Shown piece by piece: positions 24,500 through 36,535 of a stretch of 64,000 nucleotides of DNA. This stretch comes from Mastigias papua (taxonomy: Eukaryota; Cnidaria; Scyphozoa; Rhizostomeae; Mastigiidae). Every line of letters begins with the position of its first letter. Positions within the stretch are counted from its first letter, which is position 1. The DNA lies in NCBI GenBank assembly GCA_964019165.1, contig OZ025278.1:13953786-14017785 (forward strand), given 5' to 3'. The notes below the pieces were generated by a model, which had not been told where the DNA came from, made no database searches, and was given only the letters and a program-made list of their open reading frames with translations. The translations under genes were made by a program, and so were the position numbers.

Positions 24500-24720
24500 G
24501 TATGGTTTCACCGCGCTGTAAATGATCCTAGCGATCGTATAGATCTGGATCGCTGGGATAGAATCTTTGCGATCGCCAGCGTCATATGTACCTGTAGTTC
24601 TCTTAAAGTCGATGAAGCCGTTCGGATCTTTGGAGTCGTTCACAACCATCCAAACGATAGTAGGTGCAGATCCAAATGCAGGCAAGGCGTCTGTAGGTGG
24701 TCTAGGATGGAGGCATGAGT
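24500..24720 (-). other. Unrecognised minus-strand open segment with protein-like composition
   Basis: The minus strand reads GSAPTIVWMVVNDSKDPNGF then IDFKRTTG, followed by a donor-like GTACAT, in DNA that is more GC-rich than its surroundings and has repeated GCGATC words. There is no clear acceptor and no partner exon. It may be a lone exon, a repeat-derived segment or chance. Confidence 0.18.
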
Positions 24721-27249
24721 CTCCTACGTTTTGCCAGCTAGTAATTTTTCTAGCCTTTATCAAGCAATTTTTCTGAGTGTAGCCCCATCTCCAATTTTTA
24801 TTTAGTAACGCCGTGCCTGAAATGAGAAAATCGTCTTTGGAATATAGGAATATAATAGCTTAACAGGGTATGCAACTATTTTGTATATGTAAAGATGCAT
24901 TCTGTTGTGCAAGCGAGGGCATGCCTGTAGAGATTTAGCAACCAGGGTACATTTGGGGCACGTGCCCCCTTATGGCTGCAATTGTCGATAAGGTGCCCTT
25001 AAAATTGTAGCCTTTGCCCTTTACCCGAAATAGAGCCCTAGCAAAAACACCGAAAGTGCACCTATATGTTATCCTACATGCACCGTTTCTGCCCTCCTCT
25101 GTTTGCAATAAATAGTTTAGAAAAACACGCAGTTTTGGTAAGCACATGGTGTGACTATCTAGAATACAGGGTGTGGCTTAGGTGCTCTTCAACTCCTGTG
25201 CCCTTAAATCTTCCATATGCTTACTCCGCCTCTGCACACCTGACCATTTCTGTGACACCACTTTACTGGAGACAGTCATTATTAAATTTCCACCCGTATT
25301 TAGGTTAGAAACAGGCAAAATCTCAACAAGTCTAGACTCAAGAATTGACCAATGGCTTCGAAACGGCGCCACACATGCGAAACTGAGCTTTATTCGATAG
25401 CTTGGGTATGAGGAATGACTTTTGACTTATCCTTGCTGCTTTGACAAATATTTGGACATTTTTTACATTTGGACATTTTTATAGCAGAGGATTGCTGCCA
25501 GCTGTTGTAGAGTTTTGAATTGCTTTTTATTTACTGTTAACGTCCTAGCGTTTCTCCAGGAAAAACTGTACACCACCATTCTATATAATTTTTAATCCGT
25601 GGCCCTAGTATGCCACTTTCGAAACCTATGTGCATTTAGTAATAACAGCTCTGTAAGGGGAACATTTTCAATACATCATCTAGCACCAGCAGGCCTGCCG
25701 AGGGCTTGCGCTTGCATGAGGCTTGGAGCAAATGGACAAGTCGGAACCCCATATGACGTCATGGTGACATTTGAAGGTTATTAGAATCACCAAAGAATCA
25801 TTTCATAACTTCGATTGCCCCTCTAAGGTCCTGAGCCTGTAACAATGTTCCCCGCCCTCTTTCTGCTCCCTTGAGGACGTGCTCTGGTGCATTTCGCTCA
25901 CAAGACCAATCTGCAGAGCATGGCAGAACTCTATGAGAACTTGCGCGTGCTAGAAGAAACGTAGATCGTGGAAGTCATTCACTTATGCTATTCAAGATAT
26001 CTCCGCGCTTCATTTTCACTCAGTTGTTTGCACCTCTTTTAGCGTGCATAGCCTAATTTCTGTGTGCACCTCGCTTGGCGTACTTACTAGCCAGCGTACG
26101 GCTGTTGTACTCTACAGGACGGGATCAACATCCCAGTCGTCACCAATATCTGTGATCATTCTAAGGACGACTTCTTATTCGTGATTCAGGTTGCGTTCTA
26201 CTGTTGATTGCAGACCTGATATTATCCTTCTCCTCACCGCGGGCCCTTGTGAAGGATTGCACTTAGTTGAACTATTTTTAGCTGAACTGATTAACTGCTT
26301 TGTTTTAGCGGCTTATCTTCAGCCCTCCTACGAGCCCTGCCCTGCCCCAACATCTCGGAGCTACTTTGTGGCGTTCAATATTGACCAGGGGCAACGAACT
26401 TTTCCTCTTAGTAGTGACTGCATAGTTACTATTCTTTGAGTATTAGAGGTATCTTGCTGAAACTATGGACATCTCATAGTTAAGGGCTTAGTGAGTTTAT
26501 GTAGGGAAGTCCAATTGAAAAGATCACATCGGTAATCGATCATCCAATTAGGTATTTTAATCACCGTTAATTACACAGTGCTCGATAGGGTAAGGATTAC
26601 CTTCTACAAATGCACACAGCACGCCTTTAACTTATTAAGTAAGCGGACTAAAGCAGGCAATGAAATATTAAGAATACAAGAAAACCTTAACAGCTTGTTT
26701 TTGACATTTGGCCAAGGGATTGGATTTGTGCATCATTTGCTACCCGTTCCTTTATAAGACTGTACGCACAAGGGGGAATATATATGGGAAGAATCATCCC
26801 CAGACGATCTTGTTATTTCATACCACCTAGGCCAAACTATTGAATTGTATGCGGAAGTCTTGTGTAACAATTTACGCAATGCACACAAGTTGTATATCTG
26901 AAGTCACGAGTCATTCTGTTTTAATAGATCATTTACTTTTGCCTCCCGGTGAAAAGTTTAATATGCGAATACACAACTACGTACGCAAACAACCCTATGA
27001 ACAACAAATAATTAAACAAGCAAGAGTTGTTCCATAGCACAAGCTGGATCTGTGTCTGCCATTCATCTGTTCTAGCCTATAGCTTTAACTTTTAGATGTT
27101 ACACTGCTGCCAAGCAACTGAATTAATGGCCTAGCTCTTTTCGTATTTTCTAATTCATGACACTCCATTATATTAACTTTAGTAAACATATTACAGACAT
27201 GATTACAAAGTGGTTATAAGTTATCGAAACAGAGTATATATCTACCATC
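24721..27249. other. Intergenic with parts of a diffuse dispersed repeat
   Basis: 24730-24830 (TTTTGCCAGC, AATTTTTCTAGCC, GTAGCCCC, GCCGTGCCTG) is similar to 27770-27880, showing an old dispersed repeat without coding capacity. Nothing else is recognised. Confidence 0.45.
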
Positions 27250-27470
27250 TTGCTATGCTTCGAGGAGGTCATATTTCAGGGAGACCTTTGATATCTCATT
27301 CTCCAAATGAAAGTTCCTGCTTGCCTCTATTAAATTGCTGAATGGGATATCGTTCCAAAATTTGGCGCCTTTATGTATGGAACTCTTTTCAGTTACGAAA
27401 TGTACAAGGGAAGAGTACAAGGGAAGCCCTAATGCGATAGTCAAATGAAATTTGACCAGACCATAGCCTT
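27250..27470 (-). pseudogene. C-terminal remnant of a non-LTR retrotransposon RT protein
   Basis: The minus-strand ORF 27444-27253 reads SSLVHFVTEKSSIHKGAKFW then NDIPFSNLIEASRNFHLENE and ends LKYDLLEA. The pattern of a basic patch, G-x-K-x-W-N-x-I/L-P, a helix and a terminal Phe/Leu-rich helix is the usual end of CR1/L2/Rex-type RT ORFs. No upstream RT core was found on this strand, so it is a short dead fragment. Confidence 0.55.
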
Positions 27471-29617
27471 ATAGCTTTTGAAAAAGCTCAGAAGCACTTA
27501 TACGTTATTGCAGACAGATGGGTCAAAAAAAGGACAGTTCAAATGTAACCCTATGAGGATGCCATTCTATTAGGACCCCATTATATCATTCTAATTTTAT
27601 TGCAACCCTATTAAATATGAACAAGACTGAACCATGTAGAAGCTAGTACTTTTGCTGCCACAACCCAAGTTTCTAGAAGAGGCACTGTCCCCTCTAATTT
27701 CCAGGGAACTTTATAAGCACAGCGGCGCTGGGGGGGGGGGCTGCAGAGAGCTTCGACCCCACTCCACTTTTTGCCAACCAGCGATTTTTCAAGCCTTTGT
27801 CTAACAATTTATTGTTTGTAGCCCCCACCTTTTGTATGTGGGGCATCGTATTTTGCTGGCAGTGCCGTGCCTGGTTTTAGCCTCCTTGTTCCTTTAATCT
27901 ACGCCTATATGTCCCAGGAAATAGTCAAAACCCTTAAAATGGCGTTTTCCCTTGAAGAACGTGAATGTCTGCCCGTCTACAAGATGAATAGTGAAATCTG
28001 ACAAAACCAATTCCTTTTATAAGTAGAGTTAAGAGTATGGAATTGATTCCAGCTCATGAAGTTCAACTTCTCTCATTGCATTGTCACTATATTCTACCAT
28101 GATTGCATTGAATTCAAGGGATGTGGAAAACTGTCAGGTCTCTTCGCTCTTCTATCTCTAGACAATTTCACTTAATTCCATCTGAGCTCTTATCTCTACT
28201 CCTGTCTCCAGTTAACATTTAAGAAGTCAATCAGCTGTGGCCTAGGCCAAGCAAACTACAATGGTGTGGTGTAGGCCACATTGCGGTTTCATGGCGGGTG
28301 TACACGACTACGAGAGGTTTTGTACGCCCTAGAACAAAACGGGATACAATGAGATCCCCCTAACATCGAAAAAGGTAAGGGACAATGCTGGTATGTGCAA
28401 TCTAACTATTGTCAATTCCCCACGTTTTGTTTTATAGGAAAGTTTTTTTGGCCCAGTAATTGAAATTTTTTAGTTTTTCCATCAGCTCAGTACCAAATTA
28501 TCCTCAAGCTATTCTTAGTAAGAATGCTTGAGGTTGTGCACGCAGGAGTGCTATACAGATAGACAAACACTCGTAACACTGGGGCACACTAATGCAGGAA
28601 GTATATCCTAATTAAATCAGAGATAACGCCCTTGCATGCATTAAAATTTGAATTCACAATGCATATGAATAGATCCACGTCCTTAGGTCTCAAGAATCCT
28701 GTGGTGAATGTTCTTAAGTTTTTTTAGCAGCCGAGTATTACCTGATTGTAAGCCACTTTCTTGGAATAAAGCGTCTACTCTCCATTTTCGGTGGCACTGC
28801 AAGTACACACAACCTGTTATTGTATAGACAACTCAAGCTAGGTTCACTCATTCAATGGGTACTGTTTGCTTTTATCTGCTCTTTTCTGGAAACGCCCTTT
28901 GCATTATGACACAGATGAGAGTGTATTAACGTGACAACCAATAGGGTCCAAAACTAAGACGATACCAAAAGCATTTAATCTTGTACTTTGTATGGAGTAC
29001 AATATTATGACGCAGGTACTCTGTTTCATATCCAATGTTTATTGTGATGTGCACAATGATACAACGCCAAGAGTCAGAGGATAGTAATGTCATTTGGAAC
29101 AGCCAGCTATCGGTGAATCAAAAACAGATATTCATAAGCCAATTGTAAATTACATTTTTACTGATTATTGTTGGTGGTATTAGCCCCCCTGAGCTTGGAG
29201 CATATATTGAGGTAGGAGCTCCTCGATAAAGCATTATCTATGCCATTCAAATGCTGGATGTGAGGAACAATACAGCTGTATATTCTTTCGATATCACAAC
29301 GACTTTGCCAATCATTTTAGGTAGGCAGCTATATAAATTTGTGTAATTTTTAGTCTACGAATTCAGGGAGGAAGTTTGAATAATGCACATTTTTTTTTAT
29401 AAAAAAGTTGTTTATAGAAAGTAGTGCTCGATTACTCAAGAAGTTACGAAAGTTCATTGCTGCATTTTTGAGACCTACGAAAATTGATAAGTCATATACC
29501 TCTCAAATCCCAATATTCATGCAAGATATTCATCGCCTGTACTTAGTTTTTATAGATCTCCTGTGGTAACTTGTGTATTAGAGTTTTGTGTTTTTTTAGC
29601 TCCTGTCTGTCTGTGTA
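27471..29617. other. Intergenic, includes second copy of the diffuse repeat and a G10 run
   Basis: 27720-27880 carries a poly-G run and the GCCGTGCCTG-type repeat. No gene is recognised. Confidence 0.45.
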
Positions 29618-29853
29618 GGGTCTGTTGGGGGTAAAGTGGGTATCCCGGGGTAAAATGGGTGAATGACCATTTTGCAAATAAGTGACTTGTTGCCTCTCTT
29701 CCATACCTAATTTACATGATTTCTTATAGAGAGGTATCGTAGCAAGCTAACAAAATGGCACTTGACTTGTTAATGGCCACGAGTCATTAAAAATAATGCA
29801 AATATTTATTTGCCCACTTTGCCCCGGGTTACCCATTTTACCCCAGCAGACCC
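29618..29853 (-). mobile_element. MITE family B, copy 2 (236 bp, TA target duplication)
   Basis: Ends are GGGTCTGTTGGGGGTAAAGT and TTTTACCCCAGCAGACCC, with TA on both sides (29616-29617 and 29854-29855). The interior is the reverse complement of the copy at 3723-3960, including the TTATAGAGAGGTAT and CATGATTTCTTATA regions. It is a non-autonomous element that depends on a transposase encoded elsewhere. Confidence 0.88.
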
Positions 29854-29855
29854 TA

Positions 29856-31752
29856 TAGTGTTAAGCAAACTAGTCTATTCTTGCTAGGAAGGTCTTACGA
29901 AAGTTTCAGTGCTGAAATCATTGAAAAGTTAGGAAAGTTTCAGAATTTGGCGGAGAAAACAACCTTTAAGAAAAAGTTGTAAAATAAAGATTAAGTCTCA
30001 CTTAAGACCAGCACGGTAGTGCCTGTTTTGAAGGACACTTTTCCTGGGTCATCAGCGTCATGAGGTGTGGCCATTTCATTTTCTGTCGCCTTTATATCTC
30101 CCTAACGTTGCCAGCAGGTACTCATATGCTGCTGAGTGGACAGTGAACGAACATCCATACTATGGCCCAAGGTACCCCCATAAACCATGAACGTTCCACC
30201 TGACGAGCGCTGTAACCAGTTAATCGAAGTGTCACTCCCAAACTATATTCATGGAAAGCTGGCTTACATATGGATCTTGCAGCAATTTGGCAGTTGTTTT
30301 CGAGTAACTTTTCTAGTGACCACTTTTAGCCAAACTGGATTAACCGTCCTAGTCATTGGCGTACCGAAGGACTTTTGAGTAGTGGGAGTGTAACAAAAGA
30401 AATTCACCGACATGTTTGAACTAGGGTCATAATTTCCAGCAAGCCATGGTTTTTATGCCAACTGTTTCTGACTAGCGACGAAATTACAAACGTCTTCTGC
30501 AAAGGTGGAGGAGGGTGAGGCACCCAAAACCCCATACTTAGACATCCTCTGGACGTACTAAGTATCGTTGCACTGACTTCGAAACTGCAATTATCTCCTA
30601 TTTCATTCTTAAGATTGTTCGAAACTCTGCAGTCATGTCTGCACTAAGGAAATCTGTTGCCATGCATTACATAGGCCCTTATAAAACCATAAGGTTTAGT
30701 GAATGTCTTCTGCAAACGGACTCGAATTTTGTGGGTAGCGTTCCGTATAGAAGGAATAGGAAAAGGGATTAACAGGAAAAGATTTCAGGAGACAAGAGAA
30801 AATTGCAGGAGCTAGTCTAGAACCCGATGCAATTAGTAAGCTATGTTCAGATCTACCATAGAGATGAGCAGCCTCAAGGTATTGCTAGATTTTCTACGGC
30901 TTTTTGCACATTTCGACCATAGAGTGAGCCTTGAGAATACCATCCTTCCTCAGCGATCTATTGAGAGTGTGGCTTAGCAAACAATAGTTTACTTGCAGCA
31001 CCCATCACAGCTGCTTTTCTAATTACTTTTTGCAGCTTTTATAATGGCTTTGAAGTCAACTGTATACTTTTACATACCCGTTCATCCTGAAGAGTAGTTT
31101 TGATGTGTCCTGTGTAATTAAATGGGATCTTTTTAAGTCAAGGTTATATCAAGGTTATGCAATAGAATATCTTTATTGAAATCCAGGCCCAAAAACCCGT
31201 GAAATTCGTAGAATTGTTCGTAGGTTTATCTTGGCTGACCAAAACCTGAGGAATTTAGTGTGAAATGTCATAAGTTACCTGTATTACATTTGTCTTCCTT
31301 ATATTCTAGCAAATCATCTGTCAGTGACTGCTCTTTTTCTCCAAAATTGGCGTTTAGACTTCACCTGTACCGACCATAATCAAATTCTTTGGCTTTCTGA
31401 GTCATAGTTTATGTTAGACCTAGCCTTTTCTATATTGAGTGTAGACTAGAGAGAAATACGGAAAATATCAGCAGATTTGGAGTCATTTCCATTTTATATG
31501 CGCATGAATTTTAAAATACTTTGACTCCTCTTCCCTTTGCGCGCAAGCATGCTGGACTACCATCTTTTTCTTCGTACATGTTTCACGTTTAGCCCCCTCA
31601 TATCGGTTTTTGATGCATTTGGTGACCTACAATGGTTTCCAACTGTTAAGAAACACTACATTAGACATTGCGTACATACATGTCGCCGGAACCCTCTCCC
31701 CGTTAACCCCTCTCCTTTGCTTGTATGCACTATGTGAATGGCCTCTTTGTGA
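29856..31752. other. Intergenic, nothing recognised
   Basis: Unique AT-rich sequence. The ORF at 30187-30378 is open by chance as far as can be told. Confidence 0.5.
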
Positions 31753-31914
31753 GCATAGCCGCCAAATATTTGAGAGCTCTGATTAGGTCTGTTTTCTCCC
31801 AACCTAATTGACCAATCATTATGCAAAATGTGGCCAGAGTACTGCACGATGATTGGTCAATTGGGTTAGGAGAAATAGACCTGATCAAAGCGCTCAAATA
31901 TTTGACGGCTGTGC
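31753..31914. mobile_element. MITE family C, copy 2 (162-bp near-perfect palindrome)
   Basis: AGCATAGCCGCCAAATATTT at the left pairs with AAATATTTGACGGCTGTGCT at the right. The inner arms TTCTCCCAACCTAATTGACC and GGTCAATTGGGTTAGGAGAA also pair. It is flanked by CTTTGTG on both sides (8 bp if one mismatch is allowed), suggesting a hAT-like target duplication. There is no ORF. Confidence 0.78.
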
Positions 31915-31983
31915 TCCCTTTGTGGCATTATTGAAGAGGTGTGATAGGAAAGCTGTTGAGAATTTTTTGTTTTTATATGTGAT

Positions 31984-32418
31984 ACACGCTTTTTTTATAA
32001 GGAAACACTTTATAAGGAACCTACATGTAGAATGCCAAAATATTTAAAAAACTTATACTCCTGAAGGAAAAGTCTCTAAGGAACTTTTTCAATTTGAAAA
32101 GTTTTTTATAATAGTAAAGAATCAAGAATTAGGAAGCTGGTTCTATTCATTTGCAGCCAAAACCAGCATAGATTGTTTGCTATTCTTGTGTCAAGTGTTC
32201 ATGTTTCATTGGTCTTGAGATATAGCCAAAAGTAAAGGCAAAATTCAGAACTTCAATGTTTACTTATGCCTGTACCATATGTATGGAACTAAATTTGGAG
32301 TGAAATTTAAGGAACTATTAAGGAATGTTTAGTACTACAATTTGACCATTGGAGGTCTAAAAATAAGGAACTTTTGGAACTAGGCCTTGAGCAAGGTTCC
32401 TTATAAAAGAAAGCGTGT
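31984..32418 (+). mobile_element. TTATAAGGAACC-family element, full-length copy (copy b, 435 bp)
   Basis: It has inverted ends: left ACACGCTTTTTTTATAAGGA and right TCCTTATAAAAGAAAGCGTG(T). It is flanked by ATGTGAT on both sides (31977-31983 and 32419-32425), or TATGTGAT (8 bp) if the end base is assigned to the duplication. There is no ORF. Internal landmarks shared with other copies are AACCTACATGTAGAA, CTACTAAAGG-like sequence, AAGGAACTTTTGGAACTAGG and CCTTGAGC. The 8-bp duplication would fit a hAT-type non-autonomous element. Confidence 0.88.
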
Positions 32419-32975
32419 ATGTGATTTCAAGATGCTTTCCTAGTAGTTATTGCCTTGAAGTTGGCATCTTTAGCATCAACATGACGAAGATGTTTATCCC
32501 AAAAAGCTATCGATATACAGAGCCTCTGCGAGGACAATATCATTGGCTTAGACTCAAACCTATTTGCTAAACTGTGATGAGGGTAAGCCCATATAAATAC
32601 TATGGGTAAGCCAAACATTTATACTAGCCATACAATGTGTCATATTTCTTAACCAGTTCAAACATGTTTCTCTATTAGTAACGAAACATAATGCATTGGC
32701 TAACAGCAAAAATTGTGCGATGGTAGCCCGGAATTAGCAGAATCATCATAAATTGAAAATTAGTAATTGGAGAATGTTTGATTCTAAAATAATTTATAAG
32801 TCTGTGGGATTGGACTACAAGGAAGTAATTTGCATGAAAAAGTATAAACCAAGTAACTTTTGTTGCAGACCTTCGCATTCAACTGGATTTTCAAGAAAGC
32901 AAAACTCTTCCAAGGAATGGAAAGGACTAGTACGTTTTGCATTAACTAACGAGAACATCGGAGGTGGGTAGGCCT

Positions 32976-33408
32976 ATAAGGGTTTTTAATAGAAACCACT
33001 TTAGAAGAAACCTACATGTACAACACTAAAATATTTAGAGAACTTATACTACTAAAGGAAAGTCCCCCAAGAAACTTTTCAATTTGAACCAATGGTTATA
33101 ACAGCAAACATTCAAGAATTAGCAAGCCTGTTCTGCTCATTTGCAGCCAAAACCAGCATAGATTGTTTTCTATGCTTGTGTCAAATGTCTCATGTTTCAT
33201 TGGTCATTAGTTACAGCCAAAATTAAGGGAAAAATTCAGAACTTCAATGACTGCTTGTGTCTGTATCATATGTATGGCACTAAATGTGGAGTTAAAATTA
33301 AGAACTATTAAGGAACTTTTAGCACTGCAATTTGACCATTGGAAGTCTAAAAATAAGGAACTTTTGGAGCTGGACTTTGAGTTAGGTTCCTTACAAAAAA
33401 AGCGTGCA
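32976..33408 (+). mobile_element. TTATAAGGAACC-family element, copy c
   Basis: It contains AGAAACCTACATGTACAACA, ACTACTAAAGGAAAGTCCC, AAGGAACTTTTGGAGCTGGA and a right end GGTTCCTTACAAAAAAAGCG. It is colinear with copy b over its whole length and lies in the same orientation only ~560 bp away. The left terminus is eroded. Confidence 0.85.
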
Positions 33409-34598
33409 TTGGTGCCTCAGAAGTTTCCAAAGCTGTGAAGGGTGTGGTCTGGTCAAAGTTCGTTTTTCCACGCCTCCCACACTAAAAATAGTCGCCCCCC
33501 TTGTGTAAAATTTGGCTCAACACTACTGATTAGTAGCCATCATTTTCCTGTTTGTTTCGCTTCCTTTCTCATTGTTACCGTGGCTGCACGCTAAATCCAT
33601 GCATTCAAATCTCTTACCTAATTATGAACCGATCACAAAGACTCACATCTACATAGTTTTCAGTTTATTCTTAAGATCCATGCCCGTAGCCATGGGAAGC
33701 CGATCGAGGTGAGGCCCCCAGTTCCAAAAAGTGGCTTGTTGCCCCCTTAGACATGAAGCATTCGAACTTTTTGTGTCTTTTTGCATCATTTATCAGAATT
33801 CAACCCAAATCATGCAATACAATTCATTTTGAACACCACTGTGGACAGCCAGACCGCCCTGCCCTTCAGGAACGTATCCAGGACGTTAGGAACTTACTCA
33901 CGTCCATGGTTCGGCAATTAGTTCGCTGTTTAAGAAGTTTCAACCTCCGGTGAAGTAGACCTTTTCTCCAATAGGGAAAAAATGGGTTTACTTGTGGAAG
34001 TTACCCGCCCTGTATGAACGAATACACGTTGACTGCATGGCACCTCATTTGGCAGAATAATCTCCAACACTAATAATGAATGTCTCTGTTCAAGAGGTAA
34101 CTATTGGACCAATACTCTTGAAAGTACTTAAGAATAGGAAACTGGAGAACAGACAGGTACTTACAATACTGAAAGAGAGATTCTGCTCCCTTGAAGTGAA
34201 AAGAGACGTGTTTTACCACAGACTTCAACAAAACACCGATTAAAGTAACTCGTGCCATCAAAACCCAACACCATTCTTCGCACTCTCTTTGGGATTATTT
34301 TTAACACTTTTGAAATCAGAAATTTGGTTTGGATTTACGCTGCCAATGTCATAGCTATTTTAAGTATTTATGGGGGGAGAGGATCAAATTGCTTTTACCT
34401 CATATCAAACAGGACTTGGACGGATATGAGTATTCGTGGAACGGCGTTCCGGCATGCTGGTGCTGCAGTCCTTATTGATTGCCACTTTCAAGGTAGTTGT
34501 TTCCTTTTTTGATTTATAACTGAAGACTTTTACTTAACCAATATTGTCCGTACATAATGTTTTTTTACATATTGATTATATTGATTTTACATATTGTA

Positions 34599-34908
34599 TT
34601 TTTTATAAGGAACTGCGCTAGAGGGTGGTGCTTGTAGAAGGCCGATAAATTCGAGGAACTTGTACTACAAACGACAAATTGCTAAGAAACGTTCAACGTC
34701 CAATACATTAATCATTGCATGCTATGAAGAATTATGATCCGAAATTGGCAAGTGTTTCATATCACTTGACACTAACGATATTACTAACTGCATATTTACA
34801 ATAAAGAAGTTCTGAGAGCAGCTTTTGGTACCACTGTGTAGTCAAAGGAGGCTCAAACATGTGACCCTTTAAGAGCTAGGCCTTGAGCTTGGGTTTTCGT
34901 ACGAAACA
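34599..34908 (+). mobile_element. TTATAAGGAACC-family element, diverged copy d
   Basis: Left end TTTTTTATAAGGAAC, internal GAGGAACTTGTACTACAAAC and right region AAGAGCTAGGCCTTGAGCTT preserve the family landmarks. The middle is shortened. This is the third member within 3 kb. Confidence 0.7.
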
Positions 34909-36285
34909 TGTAAAAGCAATAGCATTTTAAATCAGGTTATCTGTTTACCATTCGGAAACTCAGAATAGTTTCCAACGGTGTCACACCGCTTTTATGCCAG
35001 AATGAAGTCATATTGCATGCTACGTACTCATTGGGGTCTTTCGAGTCGCTTATATCAAAAATTAAACGCATTTAGAATCAGGAGCAACAATAATAACAAT
35101 AATAAAAATAATAATAAAGGGCAATGTATTACTTTTCAATTACTCTCTTTGTACCAGGGGGTACTACATTTTCAGCGTTCTGCGTAGGAATACATTTGCT
35201 CCCTGGAGCACTTTCGGATCACAGTTCGCATGGAATGCACCCTGGCCAATATATTCAGATCTTTTGCAATATTTTCCGAGGCTACTAACAATTGTCTTTG
35301 AATGTCAGATACATTTTCTTTCTAATTTAACAAATAGTATTAGCCATGGATATAAAGTTCATCCGAGATTTTTGCAAGTCTAGACGTTTTTTTTGTAGGA
35401 CAGATGGTTGGCCCAGTACTGAAAGGTTCTTAGCTTTTTCATGATTTCAGTACTAACATTTTGTTGAGGCTTCCTTAGCAAGAATGTTTGAGGTTGGGTA
35501 CCACTACGGTGCTGCAAAGGCTGTCAGGCAGGCAGGCAGACAGGCTGTCAGGCAGGCAGGCTGTCAGGCAGGCAGGCTGTCAGGCAGACAGGCTGTCAGG
35601 CAGGCAGGCACTACACAAAACATAATATTGGAATACACAGATATACACGGGAAGCTATGAAAATTAATCAAAAGAGATTATGGCCTTCCGTGAAAATTAG
35701 AATTTAAATGTACATGAACTTAGAGACTTCCTTTGGTCTGAAATGTCCAATATTGAGCTTTCTTATTTTTATGATCAATCGAGTTCTACTTTCTTGCAGG
35801 CCATTTTCCTATACAAAACATGCATAGATTAAAGTGGTGGTTTTTAGGTCAATCTTAATGGCCTGTAGGATTCAATCCGATTTCTCGAGTCAATCACAAA
35901 AACTAAACTTGTTGTGCTGGAAACGTTCTTTGAGTAGGCTGTTTTTAAGAATAGTCTAGTTTCTGATAGTAAAATGCCTACGAGGGATTCTGTTTTTGAT
36001 TTGAATTCAGACAAGCAATATAATTGAAGAAAAGTGGGACTGGACAGTTGTGATGCCCTGAAGGAAACATTTCTGAGTTACGTCAAGATTCAATATCGTT
36101 AAACGTAGCAGCACGTGCCGAACACAAAACCAGTACAAAACCATGCTGAGCTAAGCACATAAAAATCTTCGGCCTTCTTCTTTACTCAACTTAATTAAGA
36201 ACAGTTAGCCTGAATATCAATTTTACTGGTTCTTTTAAAAAACAGTCTGTATATTCCTGCGCATCACTTCTGTGATGAGTTAGCG
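34909..36285. other. Intergenic, only the 35517 minisatellite
   Basis: An (AATAAT)-rich stretch at 35085-35116 and the GC-rich minisatellite are the only structures noticed. Confidence 0.5.
35517..35610 (+). repeat. (GGCAGGCAGGCTGTCA)n minisatellite
   Basis: GGCA and GCTGTCA blocks alternate for about 90 bp. This GC-rich tract stands out from the AT-rich surroundings. Confidence 0.92.
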
Positions 36286-36535
36286 GGGTGAGTGACCGAG
36301 CGGTTCAATAGGCTTCCGTTAGCTAGCTGAAGTTTTTCTTGACTGTGTTAGGTCAGCAACTGAATGGGGGACTATCCAGATAAACGAGCAAAGCATCTCA
36401 CTCCGCTGTCCTTCGGAAGGGACGTTAAACTAGGGGCCCCATGCCTGGATGCGGCATGCACAGTAGGCCTAAATTTGCTGAAAACGCTAGATATAACAGT
36501 CTACTCAAGATAAAGTAAACAACAATAACAAAATT
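36286..36535 (+). mobile_element. tRNA-headed SINE with conserved central domain, copy 1
   Basis: The head GAGTGACCGAGCGGTTCAAT resembles a Pol III A box of Ser/Leu-type tRNA. The body contains GTGTTAGGTCAGCAACTGA, CTCACTCCGCTGTCCTTCGG, AAGGGACGTTAAACTAGGGG and CAGTAGGCCTAAATTTGCTG. The TCCTTCGG-AAGGGACGTTAAA block resembles a central domain shared by SINEs of many invertebrates (perhaps Nin-DC, from memory). No good B box was found. Copy 2 at 39713-39900 shares the body. Confidence 0.75.
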
